The notes below the pieces were generated by a model. It saw only the letters and a program-made list of their open reading frames with translations, did no database searches and was not told where the DNA came from. Below, in pieces: positions 35,215 to 42,039 of a stretch of DNA of 64,000 nt (within the stretch, counting starts at the first letter, position 1; each line of letters starts with the position of its first letter). The stretch lies in IMG/VR virus record IMGVR_UViG_3300035193_000067, positions 99,408-163,407 of that record. One strand, given 5' to 3'. Position numbers and translations under genes: made by a program. The stretch comes from a virus.

Positions 35215-35886
35215 ATGAATAATTCTATTAAAACTGCAGAAAATCATGAAACAGTTAATGCAGGAGATTATCAGACAGCTGTAGCAGGACATTACGGTAC
35301 AGCTATTACAGGTTTGTGTGGAGTATCTGTTGCAGGAGTAGGAGGACGTGCTGCCGCAGGACAATTCGGAGTTATTGTCATAAAGTACAACCCAAACAAC
35401 GGATTTCAGTACAGGATAAAATCAGGTAATATTGGAGAAAATGGGTTAAAACCGAATACGTTATATGAACTCAACTCTGACTACGAGTTTACCCCTGTAA
35501 CCGAAAATGCAGGAGATCATCAGGAAGTGAAAGTAGGAGACTACATGACAGCTGTGGCAGGCGATGCCAGTCTTGCCGAAGCTGGAGAGAGTGGAACCGC
35601 TGTAACAGGTGACTGGGGGAGATCTATAACAGGTTGTGGTGGACATTCCAAAGCAGGTAGATATGGACTTGCTGAGTCAGGAAACTATGGTATATCTGAA
35701 GTAGGATGCAACGGTCATGCACGATCTGGGTACGACGGTTGGATCTATATTCAGTACTGGGATGCTGCTACAGATTCTTACAAAGTAAAAAAATCCGGAG
35801 TAGGTATTGGTGGAGTAACTCCCTATACTTTTTATAAATTGGATGAAAACAATGAGTTTGTTCCAGTAGAAGAAGAGGAAGAGTAA
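35215..35886 (+). CDS. Octapeptide-repeat protein with doubled repeat and C-terminal module (223 aa)
   Basis: Architecture: repeats, C-terminal module (residues ~55-95, NIGENGLKPNTLYELNS), repeats again (~100-175), second C-terminal module (GVTPYTFYKLDENNEFVPV). The N-terminal VYVLRTC module is absent. An internal duplication is the simplest origin. It is driven by the promoter at 35141. Confidence 0.75.
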   Translation: MNNSIKTAENHETVNAGDYQTAVAGHYGTAITGLCGVSVAGVGGRAAAGQFGVIVIKYNPNNGFQYRIKSGNIGENGLKPNTLYELNSDYEFTPVTENAGDHQEVKVGDYMTAVAGDASLAEAGESGTAVTGDWGRSITGCGGHSKAGRYGLAESGNYGISEVGCNGHARSGYDGWIYIQYWDAATDSYKVKKSGVGIGGVTPYTFYKLDENNEFVPVEEEEE

Positions 35887-35897
35887 AGGATAAAATT

Positions 35898-36107
35898 ATG
35901 AAAGATAAAAATAATAAGGTTATGGACAGGATCACAAATGCTCGGGATCTGGATCATGCGTATAAGGAGCTTGATAGGCTGTGGGATGAATATGACGGTA
36001 CTTGTTTAAACCCCCAGATCCTGCAATTGGAAAAAAGGATTGAAGACTATAATCCCTGTGATATATTGGAGTCTGACATAGATGAAGGGGTACTTACATC
36101 ACAATGA
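35898..36107 (+). CDS. Small helical protein, 69 aa
   Basis: AAAGGA before the ATG. Charged helices (LDHAYKELDRLWDEYDG). Not recognised. Confidence 0.6.
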   Translation: MKDKNNKVMDRITNARDLDHAYKELDRLWDEYDGTCLNPQILQLEKRIEDYNPCDILESDIDEGVLTSQ

Positions 36108-36211
36108 TGTACCTAGATCCCAACGACTACAGCGAAAGCAGTCTCCTGATGCTGAAATTACAGTGTTCAGAATCGACTCTCAATACAGCAATACTATTTT
36201 TTCTGTTGTGA
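36104..36211 (+). CDS. Possible 35-aa peptide
   Basis: ATGA overlap with the upstream stop, frame MMYLDPNDYSESS... ending in a hydrophobic tail (TAILFFLL). Too short to be sure; supported only by the overlap and the gap it fills. Confidence 0.3.
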   Translation: MMYLDPNDYSESSLLMLKLQCSESTLNTAILFFLL

Positions 36212-36243
36212 GAGGTGAGGCAGTAAAAGAAAAGGAACAGTAA

Positions 36244-36579
36244 ATGAAAAACACAACACTGGACTCGATGCAAAATATTCTCGATATGTGCGGAATCCCC
36301 TGGGAGCCTGTGAACGAATCCTACGGATTCTACCGAGAAATAAAATTCAAAGTTTATGGAAGAGAGTTCCTGATCGAATGGTACAAGAACCTGTCACATA
36401 TTCGGGTAGGTACTGATCCCAGATCTCCAGTATACCCTTTCAGGTACCTAACCCTGGATGACTGCTTTCCTCTTGTAGGAGGTAGTAAATCACTCTGCTT
36501 CGCTTATAATACTGAAGAAACCCTCTGGGGCGGACTTAAACAGGCGTACGCCTCCTTCAGGATCCCTCTGGAGATCTGA
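36244..36579 (+). CDS. Hypothetical protein, 111 aa
   Basis: AAAAGGAAC before the ATG. Alpha/beta with a basic-aromatic centre (FLIEWYKNLSHIRVG). Last gene of the long plus-strand block. Not recognised. Confidence 0.65.
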   Translation: MKNTTLDSMQNILDMCGIPWEPVNESYGFYREIKFKVYGREFLIEWYKNLSHIRVGTDPRSPVYPFRYLTLDDCFPLVGGSKSLCFAYNTEETLWGGLKQAYASFRIPLEI

Positions 36580-36968
36580 TTAAATCTCACCAATCCTCAC
36601 AAAACTCCTGAAACCTGTCCCGCACGGACAGACTCCATAAACCTCGTGAAATCTCGGTAATTCTGCCCAAGTCTCTCCAAATTTCCTCAAATCTCCTCAA
36701 ATCTCCTCAGACCTGTTTAAGTACTGTGGAAGGGTGGGGCTGTGGAAGCCTTTCTGACGCCTTCTGGCAGTCTCTGGGGTATGTACTTGGTTAAACCCTG
36801 TCTAAAGCCCTGTGAAGGCTCTCAGGCAGCTTGAGGGGTGTTTTGAGGGGTATCTTGGAGGGTCTTGGTCCGATCTGGGGAGATCTGGGGGCGTCTTGGG
36901 AGGTACTTCGGCAGATCTGGGGAGGGTCTTGGGTAGGTACTGAGGCAGATCTTCGGCAGACCCTGGGG

Positions 36969-37037
36969 CAGATCTGGAGAGGTGCTTGGACAGATCCTGG
37001 GGGCAGATCTGGAGAGGTGCTTGGACAGATCCTGGGG
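36969..37037. repeat. 35/34-bp tandem repeat, two copies
   Basis: Units 36969-37003 and 37004-37037 begin CAGATCTGGAGAGGTGCTTG and differ by one G. Each carries two GATC sites. A third partial unit follows. Confidence 0.9.
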
Positions 37038-37169
37038 CAGATCTGCAGGAGTTTGCAGGGGGTAGATCTGGGTAAAAAATAGTGCGGTATTTAAAAAAGG
37101 CTTTAATCCAGGGACCCACCTACCCATACACTGTAAAGATTGTGACCACCCCTGTCCACCTTGTCCTAC

Positions 37170-37328
37170 CTGTGAAGATTATATACAGGCAATCCGAAGG
37201 GTTACAGCAGGCCTGTACAGATTCTGTGAAGATTATATACAGGTAATCCGATTAGATTTTAAACAAATACTGTACAGATTCTGTGAAGATTTTATACAGG
37301 TAATCCGACAGACCTGTACAGTATTTGT
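37170..37328 (+). repeat. Iterons A1-A3 with flanking 15-bp inverted repeat
   Basis: Copies near 37170-37197, 37223-37251 and 37281-37308 share CTGTGAAGATTATATACAGG then YAATCCGA. The third is framed by a perfect 15-bp inverted repeat, ACAAATACTGTACAG at 37263-37277 and its complement at 37314-37328. Diverged inverse copies lie in 45902-46006. Confidence 0.85.
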
Positions 37329-37383
37329 GGACGGATTATGTATCGACTCTTGGACAGATCTGAGTATATCTTAGACAGAACTG

Positions 37384-37803
37384 TTACAGGTCTGGAGGAT
37401 AACTGGATAACGTATCGGAGATTAAATCAAATATATCAGACATCTCTACCAGTTGAAATTTGTACAAAGTTGCTACGGAGTCGAGTAGCTTATCTCTCAG
37501 TTCCTGCTTCAGTTCCTCCCTAATCTCTTGTCGATACATTTGTTTAAACTCGAACAGCTCCTCTCTCATTTCACTCTCCAGTTCTGCCCGATGCATTTGT
37601 TTGAGTTCGAACAGTTCTTCGGCAGAGATCTGTTTGAGGTTCCAGTTGGTCAGCGCTTCCCGATAGTTGCTGAAATGTGGTGTAGAGCTGAGGCAGTTTG
37701 GGCAAACAAGTGCAACAGTTCCTTTAGAAGAGCTGTGATTAGGGAGCTCATGAGAGACTACAGGAGCCCTGCCGCAGTCCTGGCAAAGTCTTGGTTCAGT
37801 CAT
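37384..37803 (-). CDS. Lar-like zinc ribbon plus coiled coil (139 aa)
   Basis: Residues 7-55 have CQDCGRAP, LVCPNCLSS and YREALTNWN, the two-CxxC and EA-x-x-WN pattern of Lar-type restriction-alleviation zinc ribbons. Residues ~60-115 contain a repeated charged helix (EELFELKQMHRAELESEM, EELFEFKQMYRQEI). A role against host restriction is possible but the extension is unusual. Overlaps the upstream gene by eight bases. Confidence 0.6.
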   Translation of the reverse strand: MTEPRLCQDCGRAPVVSHELPNHSSSKGTVALVCPNCLSSTPHFSNYREALTNWNLKQISAEELFELKQMHRAELESEMREELFEFKQMYRQEIREELKQELRDKLLDSVATLYKFQLVEMSDIFDLISDTLSSYPPDL

Positions 37804-38272
37804 TGTTTACCTCTTCAACCGGTACAAACTCATTAGAGCTGTTCAGTCTGTACAGTACATTAGGGAGAAGTCCATCTTCTCCGATAGTTTCTGCTATAGA
37901 TCCATATATGCGGAATCCATTATCCCGATAATCTATACAAATCTCTCCACCTTTTCCTGCAGATACAGACCCTCCAACACCTGCATGAGCGTATCCAAAG
38001 TCTCCTGTTATGGAGAGCCCGTTGGGTCCTGAGACAGACGTACCATGAGGTCCTGAGACAGATCTGCCGTAGTTTCCTGAGAGAGATATCCCTTTCTGTC
38101 CAGAGATAGCTGTCCCTTTATCTCCTGCTTTTGCCCTTCCACCGTCTCCTGTTATAGATAATCCTCTGGAACCTGAGGTAGATATTCCTGAGGTCTGTGT
38201 TACAGATACTCCGTAGTCTTTTGTAGAAGAAGCACCTTCGTATCCTGAATAAACTATTGTATGCTTTTTCAT
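37796..38272 (-). CDS. Octapeptide-repeat protein without N-terminal module (158 aa)
   Basis: Thirteen or so octapeptides (GLSITGDG, GTAISGQK, GISLSGNY, GTSVSGPN), richer in Ile/Ser than the other members, then the C-terminal module (IGEDGLLPNVLYRLNSSNEFVPV). Start shares one base with the upstream stop. Confidence 0.75.
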   Translation of the reverse strand: MKKHTIVYSGYEGASSTKDYGVSVTQTSGISTSGSRGLSITGDGGRAKAGDKGTAISGQKGISLSGNYGRSVSGPHGTSVSGPNGLSITGDFGYAHAGVGGSVSAGKGGEICIDYRDNGFRIYGSIAETIGEDGLLPNVLYRLNSSNEFVPVEEVNND

Positions 38273-38439
38273 TAATTCTCCTCTTCTGCTTCAGTTGGGA
38301 ATCTCAACCCGTTAATCTCCATTTCCACTTCATGAAGAGCATCTTTTAATGAATCTTTACATCCGCTTGGTTGCGGTCTTTTTATTTCTTCCGTTAATAG
38401 TCCTTGAATAATTTCCAGAGACTGCATACTGATTGACAT
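38272..38439 (-). CDS. Small acidic protein, 55 aa
   Basis: MSISMQSLEIIQGLLTEEIK... ending AEEEN, with AAAGGAGATAG before the ATG. Not recognised; shares its MSI start and leader style with the next gene upstream. Confidence 0.6.
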   Translation of the reverse strand: MSISMQSLEIIQGLLTEEIKRPQPSGCKDSLKDALHEVEMEINGLRFPTEAEEEN

Positions 38440-38520
38440 GATCTATCTCCTTTGTCTTCGGCAGTTTCTGCCAGGTCTGTTTGAGTTCTTACCATGCTCT
38501 ACAGATCTGTGCAAGCGGTT

Positions 38521-38694
38521 TTATGAAAGCTCTTCCTCGTATATTCTGGTAAGTTTTTTATAATAATCCAGCTTTTCCTGGAGCTTTTGAATATCTGCAT
38601 GAAGGTCTGCATTTTCTTTTTTAATGGTTGCAATCTCTGTTTCAAGGGCTGCAATTTCTTCTTCCTCTGCAGAAAGGAATCCATAAATTGACAT
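38521..38694 (-). CDS. Small coiled-coil protein, 57 aa
   Basis: MSIYGFLSAEEEEIAALETE followed by heptads (IKKENADLHADIQKLQEKL). AAAAGGAGA stands before the ATG and the 80-bp promoter module drives it. A different frame over the same DNA starts inside the promoter and is rejected. Confidence 0.7.
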   Translation of the reverse strand: MSIYGFLSAEEEEIAALETEIATIKKENADLHADIQKLQEKLDYYKKLTRIYEEELS

Positions 38695-38698
38695 GATC

Positions 38699-38778
38699 TT
38701 TCTCCTTTTGGTTTTGGCAGCAACTGCCTTACTCTGTTAAGTATAATGCGGGATTCTAAACCTGTCAAGAATTTTTTT
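38699..38778 (-). promoter_or_regulatory. Promoter and hairpin leader, second half of the 80-bp inverted repeat
   Basis: Base-for-base inverse copy of 35131-35210: TTGACA 38768-38763, TATACT 38745-38740, GGCAG-TTG-CTGCC hairpin and AAAAGGAG. Confidence 0.85.
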
Positions 38779-38809
38779 GAGAAAGTTTTTGGAGATCTGT
38801 GTAAAAGGG

Positions 38810-39055
38810 TCAGCTATTTACAGGAACAATTTCTGCCCAGGAATACGAAGTGTATAAAGATCTCTCCCAGGGGAAAATTGAAGGGTGGTGGATCTCGTAA
38901 TAAAAATCTCCTTTGCTATTGACCTTCTTTGCCCGGTCACAATTGTCAATGGAGAATATGTAATCCTCTGCTTCCTGTACAGAACTGAAAAGCATATCTT
39001 CAATAGTTATATCAGAACCCCAAATAGCTACCGAGTTAATTTTATATTTTGTCAT
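38810..39055 (-). CDS. Hypothetical protein, 81 aa
   Basis: CAGGGAG before the ATG. Alpha/beta with many aromatics. Its upstream region holds a sigma54-type site instead of the usual TTGACA promoter. Not recognised. Confidence 0.65.
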   Translation of the reverse strand: MTKYKINSVAIWGSDITIEDMLFSSVQEAEDYIFSIDNCDRAKKVNSKGDFYYEIHHPSIFPWERSLYTSYSWAEIVPVNS

Positions 39056-39105
39056 TTTATACTCCCTGGGGTTAGGCTTTTCAGCGCGTTACACTTTCTT
39101 ACTAA

Positions 39106-39121
39106 TGCAACCCTTGTGCCA
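39106..39121 (-). promoter_or_regulatory. Candidate sigma54 (RpoN) promoter
   Basis: TGGCACAAGGGTTGCA on the minus strand matches the -24/-12 consensus TGGCACR-N4-TTGCW exactly, with the invariant GG and GC ten bases apart. The leader has GTGTAAC and a GCT-GAAA-AGC hairpin before CAGGGAG of the 81-aa gene. Activator sites are not identified. Confidence 0.55.
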
Positions 39122-39323
39122 GATCTGTTTGAGTTGCTGTTACAGGGTTTCAATTAGTTCGTGTTCTGAACACTCGGACATTTTTGTCATACTAAATTGA
39201 CAGAACCTGTCCAAGTACTTGAAAAGACTCAATAAAGTACTCTATGCAAACTTTGCGCGATACCGCAAAAATTTCATAACTCCTGGGGCAGGCCTTCCTG
39301 GGGCAGATCTGTCAAAAAACTGT

Positions 39324-39396
39324 TTGACAAACTGCCGGAGACTGGTTAAGGTTGGAGAGGTCTGCAGAGAAATCTGCGAAGATTGAGGAGAACTGA
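39324..39396 (+). promoter_or_regulatory. Promoter and hairpin leader
   Basis: TTGACA 39324-39329, 17 bases, TAAGGT; hairpin GCAGA-GAAA-TCTGC (39364-39377), then GAGGAG. The rest of 39056-39323 holds the sigma54-type site, a GTGTTC-T-GAACAC dyad at 39161-39173 and no gene. Confidence 0.6.
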
Positions 39397-39621
39397 ATGA
39401 AGAAAATCAGAATGGAAATAACTCTGTCAGATGACCAGTATGAAGCTTGGTTTAGCCAATATAGTAAAGACAAATTCATGCAATCCATATATGCATCTAT
39501 GGCATCTGTGCCAGCCCCTGATAGTTTTTCAGAAAAGGCCATTAATGAATCTTTAAAGAAAGAGATCCGTAAAGCTGTATGGAGTCACTTTCAGGAGATA
39601 AAGATTAAGGAAGAAGATTGA
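39397..39621 (+). CDS. Hypothetical protein, 74 aa
   Basis: GAGGAGAAC before the ATG. Basic N-terminus and helical C-terminus. Not recognised. Confidence 0.6.
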   Translation: MKKIRMEITLSDDQYEAWFSQYSKDKFMQSIYASMASVPAPDSFSEKAINESLKKEIRKAVWSHFQEIKIKEED

Positions 39622-39631
39622 GGAGATCTGA

Positions 39632-40057
39632 ATGAAGAAATACAAGACTGAGCAGGAAGCTGAAGCAGCTGCTGATGCATTTGCTAAAGAAAAGTTGGAT
39701 GAAGGCTGTTGGGTTCGTAAGGGTAGAGGTATGTATAATGATGCAAGAGCTATAACATATTCATACGATGGAGATCTTTATGTAGCCCCTCACGAGCTGT
39801 TCGAGGTAGAAGTAGATCCTGTCGTTAAGAAGGATCAGAATGTCTGGGTGAGTCGTGATGGAAGAGGTCCCTGGTTTCGCAGGCACGCAACAGGTACTTT
39901 TGAGCATACTTACATTAATTGCTACAACAACGGATGTACTTCATTTACTGCTGACCATACTGAAGCATGGCAATACTACAGGTTGACAGATCCTAATAAC
40001 GTAGAGAATCCTCCAGTATATAAATTAAGATCTCCAGAGATCCGAACACTGGTTTAA
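39632..40057 (+). CDS. YSLTDP-family protein, single module (141 aa)
   Basis: Two parts: residues 1-60 (KTEQEAEAAADAFAKEKLDE, then basic beta) and one copy of the repeat module (VWVSRDGRGPWFRRHATGTF, YYRLTDPNN). Both parts recur in 42040-43518 and 46555-47178. GAGGAGATC before the ATG. Function unknown; the module has conserved Trp, Tyr and Gly as in small carbohydrate- or peptidoglycan-binding beta domains, which is speculation. Confidence 0.7.
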   Translation: MKKYKTEQEAEAAADAFAKEKLDEGCWVRKGRGMYNDARAITYSYDGDLYVAPHELFEVEVDPVVKKDQNVWVSRDGRGPWFRRHATGTFEHTYINCYNNGCTSFTADHTEAWQYYRLTDPNNVENPPVYKLRSPEIRTLV

Positions 40058-40297
40058 GAGAATAACCCTGTCAAGACTTACCCAGTATGGGTAGAAGTTG
40101 ACACTGCGAAATCATTGAGGTTTTAGGAAAACTGCGCAAACTTTACAGACCTGGTTGAGGTTGGGAATCTGTAAACCCGTGTAATCATTGAGTTTTGAAA
40201 TTGGCACAGGTCTTGTAATAGTGTTAGGGTGTACTGCGGAGACGCAATAACAAATGAAGAAGAAACTGCTTGCTAGCAGAGAAAAAGGAGACTGATA
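40058..40297 (+). promoter_or_regulatory. Gene-free leader with sigma54-like site and hairpin
   Basis: TGGCACAGGTCTTGTA at 40202-40217 approaches the sigma54 consensus (GT in place of GC). CTGCT-TGCT-AGCAG (40266-40279) is a hairpin directly before AAAAAGGAG. The segment 40107-40150 resembles 43551-43595 downstream of the other YSLTDP gene. Confidence 0.4.
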
Positions 40298-40456
40298 ATG
40301 ATCAGAGTAACTCAACGGATTATCCATAAACAGAGCGTACCTACTTCAACCAGTTTTAAGGTAGAGTCTCACTCTGAGACAGTCAAAAGAACTGTCGTAT
40401 GGTTTATGTTTATCCCTGTGTTTGTTAAAAATACTGTGATAAGTTTCAGCAACTGA
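40298..40456 (+). CDS. Small basic protein, 52 aa
   Basis: MIRVTQRIIHKQSVPTSTSF... with a hydrophobic C-terminal segment (WFMFIPVFVKNTVISF) that may touch the membrane. AAAAAGGAG before the ATG. Not recognised. Confidence 0.5.
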   Translation: MIRVTQRIIHKQSVPTSTSFKVESHSETVKRTVVWFMFIPVFVKNTVISFSN

Positions 40457-40468
40457 AAAAGAAACTGC

Positions 40469-40532
40469 TTGACAGCCTGCTGAAGACTGGTTAAATTTTA
40501 GGAGTAAGGCAGAAAATGCCGAAGGAGAAGAG
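40469..40532 (+). promoter_or_regulatory. Promoter and hairpin leader
   Basis: TTGACA 40469-40474, 17 bases, TAAATT; hairpin GGCA-GAAAA-TGCC (40508-40520), then GAAGGAGA. Confidence 0.75.
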
Positions 40533-40658
40533 ATGAGAAAAGACTACTTTGATTGGGAACTTGATGAAGAGAAGGAAGAGGGTTTAAGCTTTCTTAACTC
40601 CCTTCCTTATATATCTGAGACAAATTCTGAGGAAGATCCGCAGGAGGAGAAGAAATGA
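40533..40658 (+). CDS. Acidic microprotein, 41 aa
   Basis: MRKDYFDWELDEEKEEG... ending PQEEKK. Strong ribosome site and ATGA overlap with the next gene support it. Highly acidic, possibly a nucleic-acid mimic or binding-partner peptide; that is speculation. Confidence 0.55.
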   Translation: MRKDYFDWELDEEKEEGLSFLNSLPYISETNSEEDPQEEKK

Positions 40659-40891
40659 AAAAGTTTGCAGTAGCAATGAACAACTTTGATGGAGATCTGA
40701 AACTCGAAATTATTGAGGCAGATACCTTGAAGGAAGCCATTAAGAAACACCTGTTTTCAAACTTCGCGAAAAAAGATGATCCTTCCCAAGTAGATTACTG
40801 GAAGTGGATTGACGATCAACCTGATGACCTGGAAGAGATCCAGGAAGCTTTCATTCAGTGTGATCAGAACATTGATGTAGTGGAACTGTAA
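40655..40891 (+). CDS. Acidic hypothetical protein, 78 aa
   Basis: GGAGGAGAAG before the ATG. Alpha/beta N-terminus, acidic helix at the end. Not recognised. Confidence 0.65.
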   Translation: MKKFAVAMNNFDGDLKLEIIEADTLKEAIKKHLFSNFAKKDDPSQVDYWKWIDDQPDDLEEIQEAFIQCDQNIDVVEL

Positions 40892-40903
40892 AACGACAAA
40901 TAG

Positions 40904-41010
40904 TACGAGGCAGCCTCCTCGTAACTGAGCTGGTTCTTCCGGTTCTAAAAAGTCCTGCCGGAGGGCTCCGGGAGTTTTTCTCCTTTCCCTTCCGCAGACT
41001 CCGGCAGGGC
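40904..41010 (+). promoter_or_regulatory. Structured intergenic RNA with competing stems (attenuator-like)
   Basis: TACGAGG-CAGCCT-CCTCGTA (40904-40923) is a 7-bp hairpin. CCGGA-GGGC-TCCGG (40958-40970) followed by GGAGTTTTTC is terminator-like. The same left arm can instead pair as GTCCTGCCGGAG (40952-40963) with CTCCGGCAGGGC (40999-41010), a 12-bp stem with one G-U, which would destroy the terminator. Confidence 0.5.
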
Positions 41011-41038
41011 ATGGCACTTTTTTGGAAGGAATTGGGAA

Positions 41039-41287
41039 ATGATCTTTTTAACACTCGTGGTAGCATACCCAGTAATTGGGTACATTCTGTACAGACTTGC
41101 ATTACTTGCTGAAGGAACTTTTACACCAGAACTTGCCAAGAGTATTGAAAAAGGTTCGAAAGGACGTATAGAGTTCCGTAACACTGTAATAGCCGCCTGG
41201 CCATTGTTTTTGTTTACGATCCTGGTCAGTTTTACAATAGCGCTGTTTAAAAAATCATGGAGGGATGATGGAAACTTCGATAAGTAA
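41039..41287 (+). CDS. Two-helix membrane protein, 82 aa
   Basis: Hydrophobic segments at residues 1-22 (IFLTLVVAYPVIGYILYRLAL) and ~50-72 (AAWPLFLFTILVSFTIALF) with a charged loop between. GGAAGG before the ATG. It lies directly behind the structured intergenic region. Unknown role. Confidence 0.65.
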   Translation: MIFLTLVVAYPVIGYILYRLALLAEGTFTPELAKSIEKGSKGRIEFRNTVIAAWPLFLFTILVSFTIALFKKSWRDDGNFDK

Positions 41288-41615
41288 TGTAGCAGAGGCG
41301 CGTAAAGAGTATATTGATAACTTCAACAAAGGTGCAAAGTATCTGTGCAGGAAGTACCTGGAGTCTTATGATCTGTCCAGACATCTGGAGGAGGTTGTTA
41401 GAGAAGGGAGATCATACATTCATTTTTCAGATGTCATGCGTGAGAAGAGCGCTTCCATTAATCTGAAGAAGGTCTGGTTGGCTGAGGTAAAAGCTTTCCT
41501 GGAGGAGAGAGGTTGCAAAGACTGCCGACTTTATGGAAAACCTGGAGCAGATCTGAGGATAAACGATGTATGGAATACAGATCTACCTTATGTAAGTCTG
41601 TTTCTGACGAGGTGA
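41265..41615 (+). CDS. Hypothetical helical protein, 116 aa
   Basis: GGAGGG before two adjacent Met codons (41265 or 41268). Helical with CKDC near the end. Overlaps the membrane-protein gene by 23 bases. Not recognised. Confidence 0.6.
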   Translation: MMETSISNVAEARKEYIDNFNKGAKYLCRKYLESYDLSRHLEEVVREGRSYIHFSDVMREKSASINLKKVWLAEVKAFLEERGCKDCRLYGKPGADLRINDVWNTDLPYVSLFLTR

Positions 41616-41619
41616 TCTG

Positions 41620-41805
41620 ATGGAAAAAAATTATTGCAACTCAAAAGGTTTTTGTACACTTTCTGATGCAGATACTCAGTACTGTACTCATTGGAGTCCT
41701 GGTCGCAACAAGTACTGCAAGCATGAGAAAAAGGTTGGAGAATCCGAATACAGATGTCAAAGTCCTGTGGCAAGATCTGAGGCAGGCTGTGAGGAGGTGG
41801 TTTGA
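41620..41805 (+). CDS. Cys-rich microprotein, 61 aa
   Basis: Seven Cys and several His (YCNSKGFC, YCTHW, YCKH, RCQS) suggest zinc binding. GAGGTG before the ATG. Not recognised. Confidence 0.6.
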   Translation: MEKNYCNSKGFCTLSDADTQYCTHWSPGRNKYCKHEKKVGESEYRCQSPVARSEAGCEEVV

Positions 41806-42026
41806 TGGCTTATGTAAAAACTGGAAAGAACAACAAAGGAGAGGTGTATGCCAGAGCGCCTTATGACGAGCTTTTCATAGCCGCAGCAAAGCGTCTGAGA
41901 GGCCGCTGGAATCCTGATTTAAGGATGTGGAAGTTCCCCTTGGGAGTAAAGGAAAAACAGGTAGGAGACCTGCTTGAGAGCTATTTCGGACCTTCTGCGT
42001 TTAATGGCGAGTTTAAACCACAGTGA
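41805..42026 (+). CDS. Small protein with a HARP-like motif, 73 aa
   Basis: ATG 41805 overlaps the upstream stop by one base; GGAGG lies 6 bases before. APYDELFIAAAKRLRGRWNP then DLRMWKFPL resembles the HARP-type 'PYD...LGGRWNPxxKxW' motif that precedes some helicases; here it stands alone. Assignment is tentative. Confidence 0.55.
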   Translation: MAYVKTGKNNKGEVYARAPYDELFIAAAKRLRGRWNPDLRMWKFPLGVKEKQVGDLLESYFGPSAFNGEFKPQ

Positions 42027-42039
42027 GGAAAGTTTCACA

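Larger units (their letters stand above)
36580..37383. other. Convergent gene-free region A: GATC cluster, tandem repeats, iterons; candidate origin
   Basis: About 800 bases between converging gene blocks. From left: short CTCCTCAAATCTCC-type repeats near 36670-36710; a G-rich stretch with ten GATC in 36872-37068, mostly as CAGATCTGG; a tandem 35/34-bp repeat; then three copies of GTGAAGATTWTATACAGG-YAATCCGA. Frames in the G-rich part are products of the repeats, not genes. The mix of Dam sites, iterons and dyads is what replication origins look like, but termination or packaging roles are also possible. Confidence 0.6.

Noticed and set aside
36802-37127. Three 83-105-codon frames in the G-rich part of region A, with Pro/Ser or Gly/Trp repeats
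   Set aside because: They are produced by CAGATCTGG-type repeats, exist on both strands at once and have no ribosome sites.
36969-37328. CRISPR array
   Set aside because: The repeats are tandem or differ in spacing, with no regular unique spacers and no cas genes nearby.
38499-38768. 89-codon minus-strand frame starting at TTGACA
   Set aside because: Its start codon is the -35 box of a promoter; the 57-aa coiled-coil frame at 38521-38694 has the ribosome site and a sensible protein.
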